A DNA stretch of 64,000 nucleotides from WLMZ01 sp038227995 (GTDB taxonomy: Bacteria > Actinomycetota > Acidimicrobiia > Acidimicrobiales > Ilumatobacteraceae), in the NCBI GenBank assembly GCA_038227995.1, contig JBBRPP010000025.1:13634-77633 (forward strand), written 5' to 3'. Positions 35,705 through 44,682 of the stretch are shown here, piece after piece. The translations under genes were made by a program, and so were the position numbers. Position 1 is the stretch's first letter. Every line of letters begins with the position of its first letter. The notes beneath the pieces are model-generated. The model saw only the letters and a program-made list of their open reading frames with translations, was not told the origin of the DNA and made no database searches.

Positions 35705-38700
35705 ATGCGTGTCCCAAGCGGAAGAGAGTCGCAGCTCAGGGGATATTTCACGCGTCGCAGCTGTCGGCGCCCCGTGTCGATGACGGTGGTCGTCGGTGTG
35801 CTCGTCGGCGTCGTCGTGTTCGGCGCCCAGAGCGCACCGACGGCGCTGGCCCTGGCAAATGTCGGCACTGTGAGTGCTCGAATCTCGGATCACACCGAAG
35901 CGGACGGCAGCACGGCGGGCGACTGCATTCGCTACTCGCCGTACACCTCCGGAACCACGACCGACTGGAGCACCGGACCCGTCGTGACCGGGCATGGGGT
36001 GCGCACCGGTAACTGCAGATCGATCGCCAACGGCGACACGGCAACGATCGAGGATCGCCAGAGTGCTCTCGAGTTCACGCCCGTCACCCCGACCGCGCCT
36101 ATCGATGTGACGCCCACGCTGCTCGGCCAGTTGAAGCACTTCAACTGGCCCGTCACCATCGCCGGAGAGCATTTCGCGGGCGTGCTCAGCCTGCAACTCT
36201 CGGGCATGACGGTGCCAGGCACCGGTGGCGCGCCGGCAGTCGTCGATTTCCCCTGGACGTGGTGGGAGACACCCAATCAGAGCACGGGGTGCACGACGGG
36301 ATACGAGAACGACGGCTGCGATGACCAGTTGCTGTTCCCCAGTTCGGTCAGCCAACAGATCGTCGTTCAGACCACCGACCCGACAGGGACGCAATACCGT
36401 CTGGTGGTGAACGGATTCGTTCGCACCACGACGACGTGCCCGACCACCGAAGCACCCAACGCAACCGTCGACTCCTCGTTCCTGACGGTCGAGGGTCAGG
36501 TCACGGCGGCGTGCCTCTACATGTCGGTGCAGCCGATCCGCCAACTGACCATCGTCAAGGCCACCGCCGGCACGACCGGGACGTTGGCCGACAAGGACTT
36601 CGGTTTCTCGTCGACGAGCGTCACCACTGGTTCGGCCTGGGACAACAAGAGCTTCTCGCTCAACCCGTCCGCCACGGCCACGTCGTCGCGGACCGCGGAG
36701 ATCCTCTCGCAGGACACGGTCGTCGTCGCCGAGAACGCGCTGACCCCGGACAACTGGTCGCTCGACAGCGCTACGTGCACCGTCAACGGAGCCGCGTTCA
36801 CCACAGGCGTCTCGTTCAACAGCGCAACCCAGAAGTTGACGCTCGATCACGTCGGCGAGGGCGGGCCGATCTCCTGTACGTTCACGAACAGGTACACGCC
36901 CAAGGCCACGCTGACGCTCGTCAAGCAGGTCGTCGGCGGCACTGCGGCGCCAACGGCATGGACGCTCAACGCGACGGGTAGCGGCACCGCAGCGGGTGCG
37001 GCGATCTCGGGGGCCACGGCGAGTTCGGCGGTCACGACCCAGCGGGTCCCGGCGGGCGACTACACACTGAGCGAAGTCGGTGGGCCGAACGGCTACGCGG
37101 CGTCGGCATGGACATGCACGAATTCGGTCAGCGTCATGGGTGCGACGATCTCGTTGGTCGACGGCGCCCGCACGGTTTGCACGATCACCAACCGCTTCGC
37201 AACAGGCGCGCTGAAGATCGTCTCCGATCCCGCCGGCGGCTACACCGGCGGCACCACGCAGGCCTTCACGGGTACGTACGACTGTGGCGGTGGCTTCGCC
37301 GGCAGTTTCGTCGGCCTGACGACTGCAGCCCCGGTCATCGTCACCCCCATTCCCGCCGGCAGCTCATGCACCGTGAGCGAGGTCGTGCCGACGGTCGGCC
37401 TGGCCAACGGTTCGTACGTGTGGGGGAGCCCGACGTACACGGCCGATGTCGTCATCAGCGACGGGACGACCTCGATCATCACGATCACCAATCCCGTCGT
37501 GCAGCACGTGGGTCGTTTCAGCGTGAGCAAGGTCGTCACTGCTGGCCCTGGTGCGACCGCTGGCGGCTTCACCGGAGGCAGCTCTCGCGCCTTTCCGGTC
37601 GGCTACTCCTGCAGCTTGGGAACGTATGCGTCCAGCGGGACCCTCAATCCGACCATCGCGACGACGGCGACCTCGCCGCTGATCCCGAGCGGCGCATCGT
37701 GCGCCCTCAGCGAGTCGGTCGCGTCGGCCGCCGGTGACTTCGCCGACCCGTCGTATGCATGGTCGACGAACTCGTTCAGCCCGGTGTCGCCGATCACCAT
37801 TGGCATCGACACGACCGTCGCGGTCACCGTCACCAACACCTACATGCGCAACTTCGGCAGCATCGACGTGAGCAAGACCGTCGCCGGGGCCGGATACATC
37901 GGCACGGGTGAGCCGTTCACCGTGACATACGACTGCGGCACGGGCTTCTCGGGCACCGTCGCGCTCGCGTCGGACGGTACGAAGTCGATCACCGGGTTGC
38001 CGGTGGGGTCGATCTGCACGTTCGGCGAAACCACCCCCGACGACCGACTCCTGGCGCCGGCCTACGACTGGGCCACCCCGACATGGAAAGGGCTCGGAAC
38101 CGGGAACCAGGTGACCGTCACCTCGACGCCGAAGTCGGTCGGCGTGACCAACCCCACCGTTGCCGTGTTCGGTCAGGTCTCGGTCACGAAGGCGTTGACC
38201 GGCGCGACCGCCGGGGTCGTTGCGACAGCGACCTTCGCGCTCGCGGTCGACTGCGGTGCGGTCTACTCCGGGACTTTCACTGTCGCAGTCGGTGTCACCC
38301 GAACCACGCCGAACCTGCCTGTCGGCACGTCGTGCACGATCTCCGAGACCCTGCCCACAGCGGGTCTCGTCGACTCGTCCTATGGCTGGGGACCCACACC
38401 GGCCGCGCAGACCGTCACGCTCACCGCCGCGGCGCAGGTCATCGCGGTCACGGTCACGAACACCGTTGTCCGCGTCGTCGCACCGCTGACGGTGGCCAAG
38501 GTGCTCGATGCGCCGGCCGGCGTGGTCGCCGCGACCCGCACGTACGCCATCACGTGGAGCTGCCAATACGGCACCGACGCGCCGATCACCGGCTCGGTCG
38601 ATCTGCAGGCCGGCGCGAGCAGCGTGGTATCGACCAAGATCCTGCTCGGTTCGACGTGCACCGTGACTGAACCGTCGACATCGATCACCGCACCACCGAG

Positions 38701-41700
38701 TCCCACGGACAGTTCGTACGTGTGGCAGGGCCCATCGTATGCACCGAACCAAACCGTCGACATCGCCACCGGCGCAGGGGCGACGGTCACCGTCACCAAC
38801 GCCGTCAGACAGCTGACGGGTTCGTTCTCGATCGCCAAGATCGTGGTCGGGCCGAGCGATACAGGACTCGCCCCCAACACCCGATTCGGCTTCAGCTGGT
38901 CGTGCGCTCTGCCCGACGGGACGACGCAGACGTCCGGTGGCTTCTCCGTGATGCTGCTCAACGGCGGTTCGGCGAACGCCCCGACGTTGCCGGCCGGCAG
39001 CGTCTGCACGGTGACCGAGGCCGCGTTCCCGGCGACGACCGGCGCATCGTTCACGTGGGACGGCCTGACCTTCGCGGTCACCGGCGCCACCGGATCGGCG
39101 AACGTCGCGGGTCGATCGGTGACCTTCTCGATCCCGGCTCCGGTGGATGGCTCGCCCGCAACGGTGCAGGCGACAGCCACCAACACCCTGTCCCAGAAGT
39201 TCGGCGTCATCGATGTCGCCAAGGTCGTCAGCGGACAGACAGGCGGGTTCGTCGGTGCGAGTACGCAGGACTTTGCGGTGACGCTGGCATGCGGGTCAGC
39301 CGGGACGCAGACGGTCATGGTCAAGTCCGGCGCAACGGCACCGAGCACGTCCCTGCCGATCGGCACCGTGTGCGACGTGACCGAGGTCCCGCCCGCGATC
39401 GGTTCCGGTCTCCAGGATGCGTCGTACGGATGGGACACACCGATCATCGACCACGCCTCGGTCAGCGTGGGTACGTCAACGGTCACGGTCACCGTCACCA
39501 ACCCGATCATGCGTCTGCTCGGCACCGTTCAGGTGACGAAGACGGTCTCCGGTCCCAGCGGTGTTGTCCCGGCCGGTCGGATGTACACGGGTGGGTGGAC
39601 CTGTAAATACCGCGGTGCGACGGTCGGTGGCGGCACCTGGTCGACCACGGCCGGTGCTGCGCCGCTCGTCCTGTCGACCACGCTGCCGCGAACGTCGACG
39701 TGCGTGGTGAGCGAGGATGCCCTCGCGGCGCCGGCGCCCGACCCGTCCTACCGATGGCTCGCGCCGGTGCTCACCGGAGCGACCGTGACTGCGACGGCAG
39801 CAACCCTGACGGTGGAGAACACCTTGGTCCGCGACACCGGCTCGATCACGGTGACCAAACATGTGACCGGCGCGACCGCCGGGTACACCGGTGGCACGGT
39901 CGAGAACTTTACGGCCCACTACTCGTGCACGACCCCGACCGTCAGCGGGGCGCTGCAGGGACAAGCTGCCATCGCGGATGGCATCGCCAAGACGCTGGCC
40001 GTGGGGATCCCGTTCGGCTGGACGTGCGCCATCAGCGAGACGAGTCCGACGGGCAACCTCGTCGATGCCTCGTATGCCTGGGGCGACCCGATCATCGCCA
40101 CTCCGTCGGTCACGCTCGGCAGCTCGTCGGCAGCGGTGGACGTCACGATCGAGAACCCGATCGTTCGGGTGACCGGCCCACTGCAGATCGTCAAGACCGT
40201 GGTCGGTGTGCCTGGTCTGGATCTGGCGGCGGTGGTCACGGACCGCAGTGCCGTTGTGTACTCGGGCGCCTATTCGTGCCAGTACGGCTCCGACCCCGCC
40301 ATCACCGGCACGTGGGCGACGGATTTCGACGGCGCAACGGTTGTCGCCCCCGGTGCCTTCCTGCTGGGGTCCGTGTGCACCGTCACCGAGAAGTCGCCGA
40401 CACAGAGCAGCCTTGCCAACACCACGTTCGCATGGAACGCACCCGTGGTCGGCGACGCAGTCACCGTGGTGTCGGCTGGCGTTCCGGCGACGCTGACGGT
40501 GCAGAACTCGGTGAAGCGAGTGTGGGGCAGCCTGGCAATCACCAAGGTCGTCACCGGGGCAACGGGTGGCGTCGCCCCCGGCAAGACCGTGTCGGGCAAC
40601 TGGTCGTGTGCGCTCGGTGCAGAGACGTCGAACGGCAGCTGGACGCTGGCGGCATCCGGTGGGTCCGTGAACGCGTTCGTCGCTGCCGACGCGAAGGTGC
40701 CGGTGGGGTCCACGTGCACGATCACCGAGACCACGCCGTCGAACTCGGATCTCGTCGATGCATCCTTCAACTACACGTCGCCCGTGTTGAGCACGCCGGT
40801 CGTCCTGGCCGTCGACGCAACGCCCGCGCTGAAGGTCACCAACAACATTCGGCGTGTCTATGGCGACCTGCGCATCACCAAGCACGTCAGCGGCGCAGTC
40901 GCCGACGACGGCTTGGTCGAAACCGGTCAGTTGTTCAGTGGAACGTACTCCTGTGTCCATCCGGGTGATGCGGACGAGATCGGCGCGTGGTCGACGACAC
41001 CCGGCGCCGTGACGACCATTCCGGCTGTGCTCGTCGGCTCGGTGTGCACGGTCACCGAGAACACACCGGGCGGGCCACCGGTCGTCAGCGACAGTTCGTA
41101 CTCGTGGACCACACCGGTGATCCCGTCGCCGGTCACCATCGCCAACCCGGCGCAACCCGCGGTCGAGGTCACGGTCGACAACCCGACGGTGCGCATCACC
41201 GGCGTCCCGCCGGCGAGCGCCGACCTGGCAATCGTGAAGACGTCGTCGGTACCGAACCCGGCGGCGAACACGTCGTTCGACTGGGTCCTGACCGTCACCA
41301 ACGATGGGCCACAGGCGGCTCTCGGTGTCGTCGTCACCGACGATGTCCCGAACCGGGTCACGGTCACCGCAGTGACGTCGAGTACCTTCGTCTGCTCGTT
41401 CATCGGCAATGCAGTGAGATGTGACAAGGCGTCGATGGCGAACGGCGAAACCGGCACCGTCGTCATCACGGTTGCCGTTCCTGCGGACCTGCCTGGGCAG
41501 ACGATCGAGAACATCGGCACGGTCACTGCTACGACGCCCGACGCCGACCAGTCCGACAATTCGTCGGCGAACACCGTCCTCACCCGCGTGGTCGACGTGC
41601 TCGCGCCGCTGCCTCCTGCTGTACCGATGCCGGCGCCCCCGTTGCCGGTGACCGGTACCGACTCGGCGCTGCTGCTCGAACTCGCCGGTCTGCTCTGCGT

Positions 41701-41752
41701 CGCTGGTTTCGCACTGCGCGGCGTGCGTCGACGGAGGGTGCGGTCACAGTAA
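35705..41752 (+). CDS. Giant LPxTG-type surface protein with twelve DUF5979-like Ig repeats
   Basis: 2015 residues from ATG at 35705, which gives a long signal peptide (hydrophobic core VVVGVLVGVVVFG, cleavage near ALA). Residues 52-280 form a Cys-containing N-terminal domain with a W-W-E-T-P-N block. Two SpaA/CnaB-like domains follow (about 280-498), then twelve repeats of about 110 residues (499-1828) resembling DUF5979. All twelve repeats have two Cys, a Glu in S-C-x-(V/I)-x-E and an Asn at the end; eleven have a Lys in the first strand. A DUF11-like domain follows (about 1829-1965). The sortase signal is LPVTG (starting near 1980), a hydrophobic stretch and RRRRVRSQ. Probably a cell-wall-anchored stalk or adhesin. 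No sortase gene is present in this window. Confidence 0.85.
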   Translation: MRVPSGRESQLRGYFTRRSCRRPVSMTVVVGVLVGVVVFGAQSAPTALALANVGTVSARISDHTEADGSTAGDCIRYSPYTSGTTTDWSTGPVVTGHGVRTGNCRSIANGDTATIEDRQSALEFTPVTPTAPIDVTPTLLGQLKHFNWPVTIAGEHFAGVLSLQLSGMTVPGTGGAPAVVDFPWTWWETPNQSTGCTTGYENDGCDDQLLFPSSVSQQIVVQTTDPTGTQYRLVVNGFVRTTTTCPTTEAPNATVDSSFLTVEGQVTAACLYMSVQPIRQLTIVKATAGTTGTLADKDFGFSSTSVTTGSAWDNKSFSLNPSATATSSRTAEILSQDTVVVAENALTPDNWSLDSATCTVNGAAFTTGVSFNSATQKLTLDHVGEGGPISCTFTNRYTPKATLTLVKQVVGGTAAPTAWTLNATGSGTAAGAAISGATASSAVTTQRVPAGDYTLSEVGGPNGYAASAWTCTNSVSVMGATISLVDGARTVCTITNRFATGALKIVSDPAGGYTGGTTQAFTGTYDCGGGFAGSFVGLTTAAPVIVTPIPAGSSCTVSEVVPTVGLANGSYVWGSPTYTADVVISDGTTSIITITNPVVQHVGRFSVSKVVTAGPGATAGGFTGGSSRAFPVGYSCSLGTYASSGTLNPTIATTATSPLIPSGASCALSESVASAAGDFADPSYAWSTNSFSPVSPITIGIDTTVAVTVTNTYMRNFGSIDVSKTVAGAGYIGTGEPFTVTYDCGTGFSGTVALASDGTKSITGLPVGSICTFGETTPDDRLLAPAYDWATPTWKGLGTGNQVTVTSTPKSVGVTNPTVAVFGQVSVTKALTGATAGVVATATFALAVDCGAVYSGTFTVAVGVTRTTPNLPVGTSCTISETLPTAGLVDSSYGWGPTPAAQTVTLTAAAQVIAVTVTNTVVRVVAPLTVAKVLDAPAGVVAATRTYAITWSCQYGTDAPITGSVDLQAGASSVVSTKILLGSTCTVTEPSTSITAPPSPTDSSYVWQGPSYAPNQTVDIATGAGATVTVTNAVRQLTGSFSIAKIVVGPSDTGLAPNTRFGFSWSCALPDGTTQTSGGFSVMLLNGGSANAPTLPAGSVCTVTEAAFPATTGASFTWDGLTFAVTGATGSANVAGRSVTFSIPAPVDGSPATVQATATNTLSQKFGVIDVAKVVSGQTGGFVGASTQDFAVTLACGSAGTQTVMVKSGATAPSTSLPIGTVCDVTEVPPAIGSGLQDASYGWDTPIIDHASVSVGTSTVTVTVTNPIMRLLGTVQVTKTVSGPSGVVPAGRMYTGGWTCKYRGATVGGGTWSTTAGAAPLVLSTTLPRTSTCVVSEDALAAPAPDPSYRWLAPVLTGATVTATAATLTVENTLVRDTGSITVTKHVTGATAGYTGGTVENFTAHYSCTTPTVSGALQGQAAIADGIAKTLAVGIPFGWTCAISETSPTGNLVDASYAWGDPIIATPSVTLGSSSAAVDVTIENPIVRVTGPLQIVKTVVGVPGLDLAAVVTDRSAVVYSGAYSCQYGSDPAITGTWATDFDGATVVAPGAFLLGSVCTVTEKSPTQSSLANTTFAWNAPVVGDAVTVVSAGVPATLTVQNSVKRVWGSLAITKVVTGATGGVAPGKTVSGNWSCALGAETSNGSWTLAASGGSVNAFVAADAKVPVGSTCTITETTPSNSDLVDASFNYTSPVLSTPVVLAVDATPALKVTNNIRRVYGDLRITKHVSGAVADDGLVETGQLFSGTYSCVHPGDADEIGAWSTTPGAVTTIPAVLVGSVCTVTENTPGGPPVVSDSSYSWTTPVIPSPVTIANPAQPAVEVTVDNPTVRITGVPPASADLAIVKTSSVPNPAANTSFDWVLTVTNDGPQAALGVVVTDDVPNRVTVTAVTSSTFVCSFIGNAVRCDKASMANGETGTVVITVAVPADLPGQTIENIGTVTATTPDADQSDNSSANTVLTRVVDVLAPLPPAVPMPAPPLPVTGTDSALLLELAGLLCVAGFALRGVRRRRVRSQ
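37199..41188 (+). repeat. Array of twelve Ig-like protein repeats
   Basis: Period about 310-380 bases. Boundaries fall at the V-T-N-(T/P) strand end followed by a hydrophobic strand with V-x-K. The copies are divergent at DNA level, so the array is old rather than a recent expansion. Confidence 0.85.
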
Positions 41753-41764
41753 CTTCGTCGGAAC

Positions 41765-43510
41765 ATGACGTCGACGAACAACGCCGCCCAGCCTGCGATC
41801 GGCGCGGACACCATCGATCGCATCGATGAAGTCTTCACCGCTGCGTACAAGCAGGATCTCGCCCCAGGAATCGCCTACGGCGTGGTGATCGGTTCGGACG
41901 TCGTCCACTCCGGTGGGCTCGGCACTGTGGCCGTCGGTGATGGTGCCGAGGCCGGTGACGCCGCCGTTCCGACAGCTGACAGCGTCTTCCGGATCGCCTC
42001 GATGACCAAGAGCTTCACCGCCGCGGCAGCGTTGTTGTTGCGCGACGACGGCCTGCTTCGCCTCGACGAACCGATCGAGACATACGTTCCCGAGCTCGCG
42101 TCACTGGCGTTGCCCACCAGCGATTCGCCTGCATTGACGGCTCGCTCGTTGCTGACCATGTCCGGTGGGTTACCGACGGATGATCCGTGGGCCGATCGGC
42201 AGGAGTCGATGTCGCCCGGCGGTCTGTCCGAGTTGTTGGCTGGGGGCCTCTGCCTCACCGGCGCGCCAGGGACAGCGTTCGAATACGCCAACCTCGGCTA
42301 CGTCATCGTCGGCCGAGCCATCACCAACATCACCGGCCAATCAGTGCGCGATGTGATCGGCGAACGGTTGCTGGTGCCAATGGGCATGACAGCGACCTGC
42401 TTCGACATCGCCGATGTCGCAGCCCAGAGTCTGGCGATCGGCCATCACCGCGATGGTGACGGCTGGGTGGCCGAGTCGTTCTCCGGTCCCGGCGAGTTCT
42501 CACCCCTCGGCGGTTTGTTCAGCTCGGTGAACGATCTCGCCCGGTGGGTCGCCGGATTCATCGATGCCTTCCCGCCGCGGTCCGCTGCCGATGATCGCCA
42601 TCCCGTCTCACGCGCCACGCGGCGTGAGATGCAACAGATGCACCGCTTCGCCGATGTCATCGCGCCACGTCCCCGCGACGGATCACCGGTGTCCTCGTCG
42701 GCGGCTCGCGCCGCCGGGTACGGATTCGGGCTCAAGGTCGAGCACGACAGCCGATGGGGCACCGTCGCCGGTCACAGCGGCGGCTATCCCGGGTTCGGCT
42801 CGCACATGCGTTGGCACGCGGCCAGCGGAGTCGGCGTGGTGGTGCTCGGGAATGCGCGGTACTACCCGGCCGCTGTCCCGGCCCGAGCCGCGCTCGAGAT
42901 CCTGCTCGAATCCGTGCACGCCCCGGCCGGGCGCGTCGCGCGTTGGCCGCGAACGATCGAGTTGCGCGGCCTCGTCACCAAGCTGGTCCGCGCATGGGAC
43001 AACGACCTCGCCGACCAGATCTTCGCCGACAACATGGACCTCGACACGCCACGTGAACAGCGCCGCACCGAGATCGCGGAGGTGTTCGATCAGCTCGGTC
43101 CGGTCATCGACGACGGCTTCGCGAACACCGAGTCGCTGAACGCGGCCGAGGCGCTGTGGTGGATCACCGGCGAGAACGGTCGGGTGCAGGTCGACATCCA
43201 ACTGACGCCGCATCGCGTCCCGTTGGTGCAGACGCTGGGCGTCGAGTTCGTCGGGTCGGCGTCTGTCGCGCTTCAGGCTGCGGTGGATGCAGCGACGACG
43301 AGTCTGACGGACGTCGTGGGGCGAGGTGCGGTCGAGGTCGACTGCATCGAATGGGTGTCGGCCGATGAAGCCACATTTCGGTTGAGGTCGGCCGACACCG
43401 AGTGGAAATTGGTGATCGCGGTCGACCCCGCGACGGGCGACATCGTCGAACACACCCTGACGGTCGAGCCGCAATCGGTCGATCGTTTCGTGCGGTCCAG
43501 CGACGGTTGA
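41765..43510 (+). CDS. Serine hydrolase of the beta-lactamase class C/penicillin-binding family
   Basis: 581 residues. The three active-site motifs are clear: S-x-x-K as SMTK at 79-82, Y-x-N in FEYANLGYVIVG near 177, and H-x-G in AGHSGGYPGFGSHM near 337. The C-terminal 190 residues form an additional beta-rich domain, as in D-aminopeptidase and esterase members. No signal peptide is visible, so a cytoplasmic peptidase or esterase is more likely than an exported beta-lactamase. ATG is 12 bases after the surface-protein stop. Its stop abuts the stop of the convergent 2OG gene. Confidence 0.85.
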   Translation: MTSTNNAAQPAIGADTIDRIDEVFTAAYKQDLAPGIAYGVVIGSDVVHSGGLGTVAVGDGAEAGDAAVPTADSVFRIASMTKSFTAAAALLLRDDGLLRLDEPIETYVPELASLALPTSDSPALTARSLLTMSGGLPTDDPWADRQESMSPGGLSELLAGGLCLTGAPGTAFEYANLGYVIVGRAITNITGQSVRDVIGERLLVPMGMTATCFDIADVAAQSLAIGHHRDGDGWVAESFSGPGEFSPLGGLFSSVNDLARWVAGFIDAFPPRSAADDRHPVSRATRREMQQMHRFADVIAPRPRDGSPVSSSAARAAGYGFGLKVEHDSRWGTVAGHSGGYPGFGSHMRWHAASGVGVVVLGNARYYPAAVPARAALEILLESVHAPAGRVARWPRTIELRGLVTKLVRAWDNDLADQIFADNMDLDTPREQRRTEIAEVFDQLGPVIDDGFANTESLNAAEALWWITGENGRVQVDIQLTPHRVPLVQTLGVEFVGSASVALQAAVDAATTSLTDVVGRGAVEVDCIEWVSADEATFRLRSADTEWKLVIAVDPATGDIVEHTLTVEPQSVDRFVRSSDG

Positions 43511-44653
43511 TCAACCGGTCGCGCCATCAACACCGTCAAGGCCGTCAAGGCCGTCAAGGCCATCAACGCCATCTGCGCCGTAACCGGCGCTGCCGGCCTG
43601 GGCGATCGAGCACCAGTACTCGCCGTTGTGCATCGGCTCGAACTGTGCAGGACGGGAGGGACCGACGAACGGCGCAAGCGGCTGGACGACGCAGTGGTAG
43701 TCGGGGTTCATGAAGAGCGCGCAGATGTAGCGGTCGGTCGTGGTCCGATTGACGACACGGTGTGGGGTCGACACGAACTCGCCATTGGTCCAGCTCATCA
43801 TCGAGTCGCCGATGTTCACCACGAACGCGTCGTCGACGATCGGCGCTTCGATCCATCGCCCGGCTCGATCGCGTACTTCCAACCCGGGCACGCCGTCCTG
43901 CATCAGCAGCGTGAAAGCACCGGTGTCGCGGTGTTCACCGACACCCAGCTCGCGCACCGGAGCGTTCAGTTGCTGCCCGCGGTAGTGCGCCGGTTGCAGA
44001 TTGAGCAACGGCTTGGTGAAGAAGGCCGCAAAGGTGTCGGCGTGGAGGCCGAGCGCGATCGCGAATGCACGCTGCACCTGCATGGCCAACGCGACGACGT
44101 CGCGCTGGTACGTCTCCATCACGACACGGAACGTCGGTGAGTCGGCGGGCCATCGATTCGGTCCGTACAGCGGTGTGCCAGCGACGACATCGACGTCGTC
44201 GGGCGGTAGGTCGAGCATCAGTCGGAACGCTTCCATCGACCCGCCGTCGATTCCCGCTCGCTCGGTCACATCGCGCGGCGGAAAATAGCCGCGGTAGGCA
44301 TCAGCCCGCGCCTCCAGCCGGCGCTTCCATTCGGACGCCTGGGAGAAGTACCACCGGATCTGCTCGAACGCGGCGGCGGTGAGGTGCGGCGCGACACCGT
44401 GACCGGTGAGGTAGAAGAAGCCGATGTCGCGGCACGCTGCCCCGATCGCGTCGGTCACAGCTGCAGCGACAGCGCTGTTCTCACTCCCGCGTCGAGCGTC
44501 GAGAAACGGCGCGAAGTCGATCAGCGGAATCTCTGCAGTCGACAGCTGCGCGGCGCGGTCGAAGTCGGCCGCAAGGTGCACCTCAGGATGAACATGCACC
44601 TCCGGATGAACGCGCACAGCCCGGTGAACGGGCGCGTCCGCTGCGTCAGCCAC
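43511..44653 (-). CDS. 2-oxoglutarate/Fe(II)-dependent oxygenase, isopenicillin N synthase-like
   Basis: About 380 residues from GTG at 44653, chosen because it clears the upstream L,D-transpeptidase gene by 29 bases; starts between here and IPLIDFAPFLD are possible. The N-terminal DIOX_N region (EIPLIDFAPF... CRDIGFFYLTGHGV) and the double-stranded beta-helix with H-x-D in GVGEHRDTGAFTLLMQD and the distal His in STPHRVVNR are intact. Family members hydroxylate, desaturate or cyclise small molecules; the substrate is unknown. Oddities: a duplicated H-P-E-V-H near the N-terminus and a C-terminal tail of repeated D-G-(L/V) triplets encoded by a 9-base repeat. Confidence 0.8.
   Translation of the reverse strand: MADAADAPVHRAVRVHPEVHVHPEVHLAADFDRAAQLSTAEIPLIDFAPFLDARRGSENSAVAAAVTDAIGAACRDIGFFYLTGHGVAPHLTAAAFEQIRWYFSQASEWKRRLEARADAYRGYFPPRDVTERAGIDGGSMEAFRLMLDLPPDDVDVVAGTPLYGPNRWPADSPTFRVVMETYQRDVVALAMQVQRAFAIALGLHADTFAAFFTKPLLNLQPAHYRGQQLNAPVRELGVGEHRDTGAFTLLMQDGVPGLEVRDRAGRWIEAPIVDDAFVVNIGDSMMSWTNGEFVSTPHRVVNRTTTDRYICALFMNPDYHCVVQPLAPFVGPSRPAQFEPMHNGEYWCSIAQAGSAGYGADGVDGLDGLDGLDGVDGATG
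43523..43576. repeat. 9-base tandem repeat at the 3' end of the oxygenase gene
   Basis: Six copies of a GCC(G/A)TC(A)A(G/C)-type 9-mer, two of them exact GCCGTCAAG. They encode Asp-Gly-Leu/Val triplets in the C-terminal tail. Copy number can change without a frameshift. Confidence 0.85.
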
Positions 44654-44682
44654 CGTTCGTGCCCGTCCTCGTCCGTCGACGA

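Noticed and set aside
32854..35868. 1004-codon open frame on the minus strand opposite clpB
   Set aside because: It mirrors the clpB codons (GC-rich third positions leave the opposite frame open). Its product is a His/Asp/Val/Leu-rich sequence with no family features, and clpB is certain.
43523..43576. Possible CRISPR-like repeat
   Set aside because: The units are contiguous 9-mers in coding sequence with no spacers, so it is a microsatellite.
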